Assembly: GCA_018665505.1 (NCBI GenBank)
Contig: JABJCS010000528.1
Coordinates: 1-6,663 of the forward strand
Reading direction: 5' to 3'
DNA: 6,663 nt
Origin: Alphaproteobacteria bacterium
GTDB taxonomy: Bacteria > Pseudomonadota > Alphaproteobacteria > UBA8366
Shown here one piece after another: positions 1 to 5,129 of the stretch. Within the stretch, counting starts at the first letter, position 1. Each line of letters starts with the position of its first letter. The translations under genes were made by a program, and so were the position numbers. Below the pieces are notes generated by a model. It saw nothing but the letters and a program-made list of their open reading frames with translations. It searched no databases and was not told the origin of the DNA.

Positions 1-16
1 AATAAGAAAATTCTAT

Positions 17-24
17 AAAAGGAA
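17..24 (+). promoter_or_regulatory. Ribosome binding site of the first gene
   Basis: The purine run AAAAGGAA lies 6 nt before the ATG at 31 (7 nt from its AGGA core), which is good Shine-Dalgarno spacing and supports that start. A TATAAA at 14-19 overlaps it and resembles a -10 box, but a transcript starting from it would begin near the ATG and lack this site, so I do not call it a promoter. The true promoter is probably left of the window. Confidence 0.7.
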
Positions 25-30
25 CGTTAT

Positions 31-927
31 ATGCCATCGAATGAAGTTATCGGGTTTGTTGGGCTCGGCGTAATGGGTGGGCCAATGTGCGGCCACATCG
101 CGAACAAGGGAGACAATCGCGTCATCGGGTTCGATAGCGTGGCAGCAGCGCTGGAAGCGCGGGCCGAGGACGGTGTGGAGGCGGCAACGTCGCTGGCGGA
201 TGTGGCGGCAACGGCGGATATTATCTTCCTTTCACTGCCAGGTGAGCCGCAAATCCGTGCCGTCTGTCAGGGTGACAGCGGATTGATCGCGCTCTCTCGT
301 GCGGGGCAGTTGATCGTTGATTGCAGCACTGCACCGGTCCCCATGACGCACGAGATCGCCGCCGCCTTCGAGGCTAAGGGCGTCGCCTTTGTTGATGCGC
401 CGGTGACCCGTTCCGCTCAGGCGGCGCGCGACGGCACCTTGAGTTTGGTGGTCGGCGGCACGGAGAAGGATGTCGCACGGTCGCGCCCGTATCTCGACCG
501 CATGGGCCAGGACGTGAACCATGGCGGCCCGGTCGGCGCCGGTCAATTCCTGAAGCTGATGAACAATATGCTGGTCGCGCGGGTCACCCATGCCTTGGGT
601 GAAGCGCTGGCGGTGGCGCGGGCATCCGGGCTCGTCGATGGAGAGACACTTTTCAAGGCCATGGCCACCGGTTCCGCCGACAGTTTCGTGCTGCGCAATC
701 ACGGCCTGAAATTTATGGCGAAGGATCATCATCCGACCGAATCCTTCCGCATCAGTTATTTGTTGAAGGATTTGAACTACGCCATCGATGTGGCCGAGAG
801 CTGCGGCGTGGTGATGGAAGGGGCCTATACTAACCGCGAGGTCTTGGAGCGCGCGGACAAGATGGGTTTTGGCGAGAAGTATCACACGGTAATCGTCGAG
901 GCGATCGAGCACGCGAAGAAAGATTAA
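31..927 (+). CDS. NAD-dependent oxidoreductase, beta-hydroxyacid dehydrogenase family
   Basis: This 298-aa protein has the usual length and layout of the 3-hydroxyisobutyrate/tartronate-semialdehyde/6-phosphogluconate dehydrogenase superfamily, soluble enzymes that oxidise a beta-hydroxyacid or reduce the matching semialdehyde. An N-terminal Rossmann fold carries the GLGVMG dinucleotide motif (residues 11-16). Asp35 at the end of the second strand suggests NAD(H) rather than NADP(H), which usually has Arg or Ser there. A substrate-loop segment DAPVTRSAQAARDGTLS spans 122-138. The C-terminal helical domain contains GAGQFLKLMNN (169-179), where Lys175 is the expected catalytic lysine, and KDL at 246-248. 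The substrate loop has TRS where classical 3-hydroxyisobutyrate and tartronate semialdehyde enzymes have SGG, so the exact substrate cannot be named. The ATG at 31 is supported by a good ribosome site. The gene is convergent with the PQQ dehydrogenase and has no visible operon partner inside the window. Confidence 0.9.
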   Translation: MPSNEVIGFVGLGVMGGPMCGHIANKGDNRVIGFDSVAAALEARAEDGVEAATSLADVAATADIIFLSLPGEPQIRAVCQGDSGLIALSRAGQLIVDCSTAPVPMTHEIAAAFEAKGVAFVDAPVTRSAQAARDGTLSLVVGGTEKDVARSRPYLDRMGQDVNHGGPVGAGQFLKLMNNMLVARVTHALGEALAVARASGLVDGETLFKAMATGSADSFVLRNHGLKFMAKDHHPTESFRISYLLKDLNYAIDVAESCGVVMEGAYTNREVLERADKMGFGEKYHTVIVEAIEHAKKD

Positions 928-940
928 GGCGCGCGCCTTA
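925..940 (-). terminator. Perfect 16-bp palindrome, probable terminator between convergent genes
   Basis: TAAGGCGCGCGCCTTA is perfectly self-complementary and starts with the TAA stop of the upstream + strand gene. Folded, it gives a 6-bp stem with a GCGC loop. Read on the - strand, downstream of the PQQ dehydrogenase stop at 951, the hairpin is followed by ATCTTTCTT, a moderately T-rich tail, which fits an intrinsic terminator for that gene. On the + strand the following bases (CCAACGTCGG) lack a T run, so termination in that direction is less likely. The stem is short and the tail imperfect, hence medium confidence. Confidence 0.5.
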
Positions 941-950
941 CCAACGTCGG

Positions 951-2150
951 CTATTTAGCGACCCATAATCGCAAGATCTTATCGTCGCCGGGGCGTGGAC
1001 TGCCGCGTCCGTCACGGTTGCTGGTCAGCACGTATAATGCGCCGTCGGGACCGCTGACGGCATCCCGTAAGCGGCCGCGTACGCCGTCGTCCTCATTCTC
1101 GGCAAACAATCGCTCGATGGCGGTGACGCTGAATCGTCGACCGGATCGCGATAATTTAAGCCGGATCAGTGCTTCGGAGCGCAACGTCGCGATATACAGA
1201 TCGCCCTGGTGGAAGGCGATACCGGTGGGCGGCACGGAATTCTCGGGCCACATCACGATAGGGTCGGCATAGGGTGCTTTTCTGGGCGCGCCGACGATCA
1301 ACGGCCAACCGTAGTTCCGGCCCTTCTCTATGATGTTGATCTCGTCATGGGCGCCAAACCCAACCTCGCCGGACGGGCCGTGCTCGGACTGGAACAATTG
1401 CCCTGTCTCCGGATGCCAGGCGAGGCCCTGTGGATTGCGGTGGCCATAGGACCAGACGGGAGAGCCCGGAAACGGATTGTCGGCGGGAATGTTGCCCTCC
1501 GGATCGATCCGCAGGATTTTACCGCCGAGCGCCTTTAGGTCCTGTGCCATACGGCGCTCGAATATCTCTCCCGTGGTGGCATACAGCATGCCGTCCGGTC
1601 CGAACGCGATGCGGCCACCATTGTGGAACAGCGCACCGGGCACGCCACCAAGGATGATCTTGTCGAAGGTGCCGTAGTCGCCGTGGTCGCGTAGCCGGAC
1701 GATGCGGTTCCGGACACCGCTCTGTCCGCGCCATGTGTACATCGCGTAAATATAGGGCGCTTTCGGGAAATCCGGATGCACGGCGAGCCCCATCAAACCG
1801 CCTTCGCCGCGCGCGAAGAGGTTCAGGAAGAAATCACCGACACCGCTCGCGCCGCGTGTCATCTCGAATACTGCATATGGCTCCGGCGCGAGTTGACCGT
1901 CGCGAATGAGACGAACGCGGCCCGGACGTTCGCTGACCAGCGCTCTTCCATCGGGCAAAAAGACAAGCGACCAGGGGGCTTCCAGCCCGGTGATCCAATT
2001 CTCAACGACTATATCGATGGGGGCTGGGATGAATACATCGTCGACCGTTTGCGGCTTCGGCCCGACAATTGGCTCGACGGCGAGGGTGGCGGCTGGGGAG
2101 ACAATCGCCATCAATACGATGAAGGTCAGTGAAACGAAGCCGCGTCGCAT
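951..2150 (-). CDS. Exported PQQ-dependent sugar dehydrogenase (GSDH/aldose dehydrogenase type)
   Basis: This 399-aa beta-propeller protein belongs to the soluble glucose/sorbosone dehydrogenase family, which includes the aldose sugar dehydrogenase YliI. Such enzymes use pyrroloquinoline quinone and calcium to oxidise sugars in the periplasm and pass electrons to an acceptor. Residues 1-24 form a signal peptide: Arg2-Arg3, a hydrophobic core, then a likely cleavage after ATLA. Family marks are GGLMGLAVHPDF (117-128), FHNGGRIAFGPDG (175-187) with His176 as the expected catalytic base, GHRNPQGLAWHP (236-247) with Arg238 and Asn239 as likely PQQ contacts, HDEINII (268-274) and GRNYGWP (277-283) near the metal site, and GVRGRLRDAVSGPDGALYVLT (356-376). 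The physiological sugar cannot be told from sequence, and no PQQ biosynthesis gene is in the window. The ATG has AAGGGA 6 nt upstream. The gene is divergent from the desaturase and convergent with the first gene. Confidence 0.92.
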   Translation of the reverse strand: MRRGFVSLTFIVLMAIVSPAATLAVEPIVGPKPQTVDDVFIPAPIDIVVENWITGLEAPWSLVFLPDGRALVSERPGRVRLIRDGQLAPEPYAVFEMTRGASGVGDFFLNLFARGEGGLMGLAVHPDFPKAPYIYAMYTWRGQSGVRNRIVRLRDHGDYGTFDKIILGGVPGALFHNGGRIAFGPDGMLYATTGEIFERRMAQDLKALGGKILRIDPEGNIPADNPFPGSPVWSYGHRNPQGLAWHPETGQLFQSEHGPSGEVGFGAHDEINIIEKGRNYGWPLIVGAPRKAPYADPIVMWPENSVPPTGIAFHQGDLYIATLRSEALIRLKLSRSGRRFSVTAIERLFAENEDDGVRGRLRDAVSGPDGALYVLTSNRDGRGSPRPGDDKILRLWVAK

Positions 2151-2156
2151 GATGTA

Positions 2157-2162
2157 TCCCTT
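2157..2162 (-). promoter_or_regulatory. Ribosome binding site of the PQQ dehydrogenase
   Basis: On the - strand AAGGGA ends 6 nt before the ATG at 2150, good spacing. It supports this start, which also gives a well-formed signal peptide. Confidence 0.65.
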
Positions 2163-2179
2163 ACGCTTTACCGATTGAA

Positions 2180-2188
2180 TGCTATAAT
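2180..2188 (+). promoter_or_regulatory. Extended -10 promoter element for the desaturase operon
   Basis: TGCTATAAT matches the extended -10 consensus TGnTATAAT perfectly. No convincing -35 is present: the bases at a 16-nt spacing are TTACGC. That is tolerable for an extended -10 promoter. Initiation about 7 nt after the hexamer would fall at 2195-2196, directly at the ATG at 2196, which implies a leaderless transcript. Assignment is by sequence match only. Confidence 0.55.
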
Positions 2189-2189
2189 A
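2184..2189 (-). promoter_or_regulatory. Possible overlapping -10 element for the PQQ dehydrogenase
   Basis: The reverse complement of the same AT block reads TATTAT, a 5 of 6 match to the -10 consensus. Initiation about 7 nt downstream would fall near 2177 and give a leader of about 27 nt that contains the AAGGGA ribosome site. No good -35 is visible (CCCGCT at 17-nt spacing), so this is tentative. Confidence 0.3.
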
Positions 2190-2195
2190 TCTCCC

Positions 2196-3182
2196 ATGGT
2201 ATCGATAGCGGGAAAAGGCGCGGAGTTTCGCGACGACGAACGGCGGAGAACGGGTCTCGCGCCCGACGTCGTGAAGCGACTAACGCGGATCAATCCACTC
2301 AAGGCAACATTCGGCGTGTTGGAGACGGTCGGTCTGATCGCCGCCGCGCTAGCGGCCGCGATGTATTGGTGGACGCCGTGGGCGGTGATCCCGGCGATGA
2401 TCGTGATTGCCGGACGGCAACAGGCCTGCTTCGTTCTGGCCCATGATGCGGCGCATTACCGGCTCTATAAAACACGGTGGTTGAACGACCTGGTGGGCCG
2501 GCTCCTGGCCGCACCAGTCGGAATTTCTATGCACACATATCGAGTTGTGCACCGGCTGCATCACAATCACCTTTATGAAGACCGTGATCCCGATATTCCA
2601 CTGGTCGCGGGCTATCCCCGCGGGCGCAAATACCTGGCGCGCAAGCTGTTAGCCGACCTATTCGGGCTAAATGCCTGGAAAACCTACGCATATTTTTTCG
2701 GCTCACCGGTCATCAACGACGATGCGACCGGCACCAGCCGTCCCTTGGACGATACCGCACCTGATTTGCGCCGCGCGGCCCGGCAAGACCGCTGGAGCGT
2801 CGTGTGTTTTCATGTGGTAGCGCCGATGACGGCGTTAGCAATGGGATATTTGGTCGAATATCTCGTGCTGTGGCTGCTTCCGATGGTGACGATCCAGCAG
2901 CCGCTGCTGCGCTACCGGGCGATTTGTGAACATGGCGTCGTCCGCGACCCGAAATCACCGCTGTACGCGTCACGAACCAATTTTGCGCCCTGGTGGTTGC
3001 ATTGGTGGATGTTTCCGCATCAGGTGAACTACCACATCGAGCATCATCTCTACCCGTCGATTCCGTTCTATAACCTACCTCTTTGTCATCGCGCGTTGAT
3101 GGAGCAAGGCTTGCTGGAAGACGCCGAAGTCCGGCAGCTCGGCGAGACTCACCGGATGATAGCCGTCGACCCGCCCGCTTAA
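2196..3182 (+). CDS. Membrane fatty acid desaturase-family protein
   Basis: This 328-aa integral membrane di-iron protein belongs to the fatty acid desaturase/hydroxylase superfamily, which uses oxygen to desaturate or hydroxylate an acyl or other lipid chain at the inner membrane. All three histidine boxes are present: HDAAH (83-87), HRLHH (119-123, followed by NH) and HIEHH (280-284). EHGVV at 245-249 lies before the third box. Hydrophobic segments lie around 41-57, 61-73, 98-112 and 202-231. The third box, followed by LYPSIPFYNLP, is typical of the family. Chain, position specificity and electron donor cannot be read from sequence, and no ferredoxin or cytochrome b5 domain is fused. A TTG at 2175 would extend the protein by seven residues, but that codon lies upstream of the predicted transcription start and has no ribosome site, so I prefer the ATG at 2196. 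The ORF is followed 10 nt later by the hotdog gene, so the two are probably one operon. Confidence 0.88.
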   Translation: MVSIAGKGAEFRDDERRRTGLAPDVVKRLTRINPLKATFGVLETVGLIAAALAAAMYWWTPWAVIPAMIVIAGRQQACFVLAHDAAHYRLYKTRWLNDLVGRLLAAPVGISMHTYRVVHRLHHNHLYEDRDPDIPLVAGYPRGRKYLARKLLADLFGLNAWKTYAYFFGSPVINDDATGTSRPLDDTAPDLRRAARQDRWSVVCFHVVAPMTALAMGYLVEYLVLWLLPMVTIQQPLLRYRAICEHGVVRDPKSPLYASRTNFAPWWLHWWMFPHQVNYHIEHHLYPSIPFYNLPLCHRALMEQGLLEDAEVRQLGETHRMIAVDPPA

Positions 3183-3186
3183 GGAG
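3181..3186 (+). promoter_or_regulatory. Ribosome binding site overlapping the desaturase stop codon
   Basis: AAGGAG shares its two A bases with the TAA stop of the desaturase and lies 6 nt before the ATG at 3193. This strong site fixes the hotdog gene start and suggests co-transcription and possibly coupled translation with the desaturase. Confidence 0.8.
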
Positions 3187-3192
3187 TTCGAA

Positions 3193-3996
3193 ATGCCCGA
3201 GACAGTGCCGTATCGCACGGAAGTCGGTTATGAATACCCGGTTTTCGATGTTGTGGTCAGCGAAGCGGAACAACGGCGTCTGCACGGGCATTGCGATATC
3301 GCGGAGACTGTCTACGGCGACTATGTCGACCCAACCTTCGTGGCGCGAGACCCAATCCTTTTGAATACGCAAACGGTTCTCGCCAATCATCCGGAACGAG
3401 CGCCGGTCCACATTGTGCACCGGATCGAACAGCTCCGCCCCATCCGTTTGGGGGAGATGCTGAAGATGCACGGCCGTGTGTCGGGGATTGGCGACCACCC
3501 CAAAGGCTGGGTTTTGACGACTATTTGGGAATACCGGGACGCTGCGGGGGAGATAGTGTTCGTGGCGACGCCCGACGTGTTGATGATCGACCCGAAGCGA
3601 TCCGGTAATGGCGGTAAGGGGGGCAGCGGGCACACGACCGACGGGGAAGACGCGTTTGAGTCGCTCACCCGCAAGCACTGCACACCTGAGACGACGCTTG
3701 GCTATTGCGAGGGTAGTACCAACAAAATTCACCTCGATCCGGAAACCGCGCAAAGTTTTGGCTTTCGAGCGCCGATCATCGCGGGTAATCAGACCGTCAA
3801 TTTTCTGATGGAAGGCGTGTGCCGCAATGGATTGCCGGATCAGTTGTCGATCGAAGCCCGTTTTCTCCGTCCCGTCTTCTGGGATGACATGATAGACGTA
3901 CAGGGTAGAACGGATACAGGCAAGCGACTCACAAATGTACGTGCGGTCAATGCGGTTGGCAAAACCGTTGCCGATCTGCGGGTTATACCGGTTTAA
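3193..3996 (+). CDS. Double-hotdog MaoC/HTD2-like acyl thioester hydratase-family protein
   Basis: This 267-aa soluble protein appears to hold two hotdog folds, as in MaoC-like and HTD2/FAS1-type (R)-3-hydroxyacyl thioester dehydratases. The N-terminal hotdog covers roughly residues 15-135 and includes HRIEQLRPIRLGEML (76-90). A glycine-rich linker at 138-146 follows, then a C-terminal hotdog at about 165-267. The C-terminal half contains STNKIHLDPETAQSFGFRAPIIAGNQT (175-201), which aligns with the hydratase-2 motif (roughly SGDxNPIHxD, then GFxxPIxHG). His180 is kept, but the catalytic aspartate position is Ser175, Pro is Lys178, and the later HG is AG. It may therefore have altered chemistry, act as a thioesterase or binding protein, or be an inactive partner. 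The substrate is probably an acyl-CoA or acyl-ACP, but this is unproven. It lies 10 nt after the desaturase, so a shared lipid or acyl-chain pathway is a reasonable inference. Confidence 0.8.
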   Translation: MPETVPYRTEVGYEYPVFDVVVSEAEQRRLHGHCDIAETVYGDYVDPTFVARDPILLNTQTVLANHPERAPVHIVHRIEQLRPIRLGEMLKMHGRVSGIGDHPKGWVLTTIWEYRDAAGEIVFVATPDVLMIDPKRSGNGGKGGSGHTTDGEDAFESLTRKHCTPETTLGYCEGSTNKIHLDPETAQSFGFRAPIIAGNQTVNFLMEGVCRNGLPDQLSIEARFLRPVFWDDMIDVQGRTDTGKRLTNVRAVNAVGKTVADLRVIPV

Positions 3997-4001
3997 AATT
4001 A

Positions 4002-4024
4002 GTGTATGTGTGTATGCGTGCATG
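4002..4024. repeat. 23-nt alternating purine-pyrimidine tract
   Basis: Every step from 4002 to 4024 alternates purine and pyrimidine (GTGTATGTGTGT, then ATGCGTGCATG), mainly GT/CA with some AT and GC steps. Such tracts are known to favour Z-DNA under negative supercoiling and to slip in length. It lies six bases after the hotdog gene and one base before the inverted repeat at 4026-4049. The whole 130-nt spacer (3997-4126) shows no other gene; a TTGACT at 4074-4079 resembles a -35 box, but no matching -10 is seen. Confidence 0.7.
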
Positions 4025-4025
4025 A

Positions 4026-4049
4026 TGTACGAATGATGATATTCGTACA
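4026..4049. repeat. Perfect 9-bp inverted repeat upstream of zntB
   Basis: The arms TGTACGAAT (4026-4034) and ATTCGTACA (4041-4049) are exact reverse complements around a 6-nt centre, GATGAT. In DNA this could be a dimeric repressor operator for the downstream transporter gene. In RNA it is a hairpin ending the desaturase-hotdog transcript, although no T run follows (CGGCTTGTGG), so a simple intrinsic terminator is unlikely. It does not resemble the Zur box I know from enteric bacteria. The structure is certain; its function is not. Confidence 0.65.
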
Positions 4050-4116
4050 CGGCTTGTGGTGCCGAAGGTGTTGTTGACTGAGGAAATGGGTGTCTGTTGA
4101 GCTGAATCGCTGGATT

Positions 4117-4120
4117 GGAG
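4117..4120 (+). promoter_or_regulatory. Ribosome binding site deciding the zntB start
   Basis: GGAG lies 6 nt before the ATG at 4127. An in-frame TTG at 4115 overlaps this site and would add only four residues, so the ATG at 4127 is the better start. Confidence 0.7.
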
Positions 4121-4126
4121 CGCGTC

Positions 4127-5110
4127 ATGACGGAAAGTATCGAGAAGTCCGGCCTCATTTGCGCCTATCAATTTGATGGGAGCGGTAGCTATACGGAATT
4201 AGCCGAAGAAGCGTTTGAGACTCCCTCGCCCTCTCATGGCTTCCTGTGGCTGCATCTCAGTCGTGAGGCGCAAGGCGTGGGTACTTGGCTTAATGAGAGG
4301 AGCGGCATCGAATCCCACTTTGTTGCAGCCCTCCTCGCGGAAGATACACGACCGCGATGCACGGTTTACGATGAGGGGATTTTACTCAATTTGCGGGGCG
4401 TCAATCTCAATCCGGGAGCGGCACCGGAGGACATGGTTTCAGTCCGGCTTTGGGTCGAAAAACACAGAGTGATAAGCAATCGGCGCCTTCGCCTGATGGC
4501 GATCCAGGATATCCGGGACGCTATGTCGACTGGCGAGAGAATAGAATCACCGGGGGACCTGATCGCGCATCTTTGCCGCAATCTCCTCGACCGAATGGAA
4601 CCTGTCGTCATCGATTTGGCGGACCGAGTCGATGAGCTGGAAGAATCCGTGTTGACCACGCAATCGGACAAGGTGCGTGTGGAATTGGGATCTATTCGCC
4701 ATCGCGCAGTATTATTGAGGCGCTATGTCGCTCCCCAGCGCGACGCGATTGAACAGCTGGCAAATTTGCAGATTGAATATTTGGGACCGGGCAGCCGCAA
4801 TTTGCTGATGGAAGCAGCAAATCGTGTGACACGTTACGCGGAGGAGTTGGATTCAATTCGCGACCGTTGCGGTCTCGTCCAGGACGATCTTGAGACACGA
4901 TTGAATTTCCAAATGAATCGAACGATTTACCATCTATCTGTCGTCGCCGGAATTTTTCTTCCGCTTAGCTTTGTTGCGGGTCTTCTCGGTATCAATGTCG
5001 GCGGAATTCCTGGCGAGAAAAACGAGTGGGGATTTTGGCTCGTATGCGGCGCGCTTGCTCTTGTGGCAGTCTTCGAAATCTGGTTCTTCCGTCGCCGCAA
5101 ATGGTTGTAG
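4127..5110 (+). CDS. zntB: ZntB-type zinc transporter of the CorA family
   Basis: This 327-aa protein matches the length of enteric ZntB. It has the CorA-family layout: a large N-terminal cytoplasmic alpha/beta domain (about 1-160), long charged helices (about 160-265) and two C-terminal membrane helices (about 270-289 and 302-321). It ends in a basic tail, FRRRKWL. The loop between the helices reads GLLGINVGGIPG (285-296). CorA magnesium channels have GMN here, while ZntB proteins have a GxN followed by VGGIPG, so ZntB is the better name. The family forms inner-membrane pentamers that carry zinc and sometimes other divalent cations; direction of transport has been debated (export proposed first, proton-coupled uptake later). 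It is separated from the upstream operon by a structured 130-nt spacer and is convergent with the dioxygenase gene, 19 nt apart, with no obvious terminator between them. It is probably transcribed alone. Confidence 0.85.
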   Translation: MTESIEKSGLICAYQFDGSGSYTELAEEAFETPSPSHGFLWLHLSREAQGVGTWLNERSGIESHFVAALLAEDTRPRCTVYDEGILLNLRGVNLNPGAAPEDMVSVRLWVEKHRVISNRRLRLMAIQDIRDAMSTGERIESPGDLIAHLCRNLLDRMEPVVIDLADRVDELEESVLTTQSDKVRVELGSIRHRAVLLRRYVAPQRDAIEQLANLQIEYLGPGSRNLLMEAANRVTRYAEELDSIRDRCGLVQDDLETRLNFQMNRTIYHLSVVAGIFLPLSFVAGLLGINVGGIPGEKNEWGFWLVCGALALVAVFEIWFFRRRKWL

Positions 5111-5129
5111 GCCAATAGTTTAACCTTAG

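Noticed and set aside
232..912. A 226-codon open frame on the - strand opposite the dehydrogenase
   Set aside because: It lies wholly inside a well-supported gene, its product is low in recognisable motifs and rich in His, Arg and Asp as typical of a reverse-frame shadow, and no ribosome site is evident.
1776..2132. A 118-codon + strand frame inside the PQQ dehydrogenase
   Set aside because: It is antisense to the signal peptide and propeller start of a convincing gene, and no domain is recognisable.
2175..2177. TTG as the desaturase start
   Set aside because: It would lie upstream of the extended -10 initiation point and has no ribosome site; the seven extra residues add no family feature.
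4086..4100. A tiny frame ATG GGT GTC TGT TGA before zntB, as a possible leader peptide
   Set aside because: Only four codons long, with its purine run just 2 nt from the ATG; chance is a sufficient explanation.
2713..4158. A 481-codon open frame on the - strand opposite the desaturase and hotdog genes
   Set aside because: Both + strand frames have strong family motifs and good ribosome sites. The antisense product has no recognisable domain, is rich in Arg, Ser and Thr as expected of a shadow frame, and has no convincing start signal.
5111..5129. Possible terminator between zntB and the dioxygenase
   Set aside because: The 19-nt gap holds a repeated TAGTT (5116-5120 and 5127-5131) but no stem of useful length and no T run.
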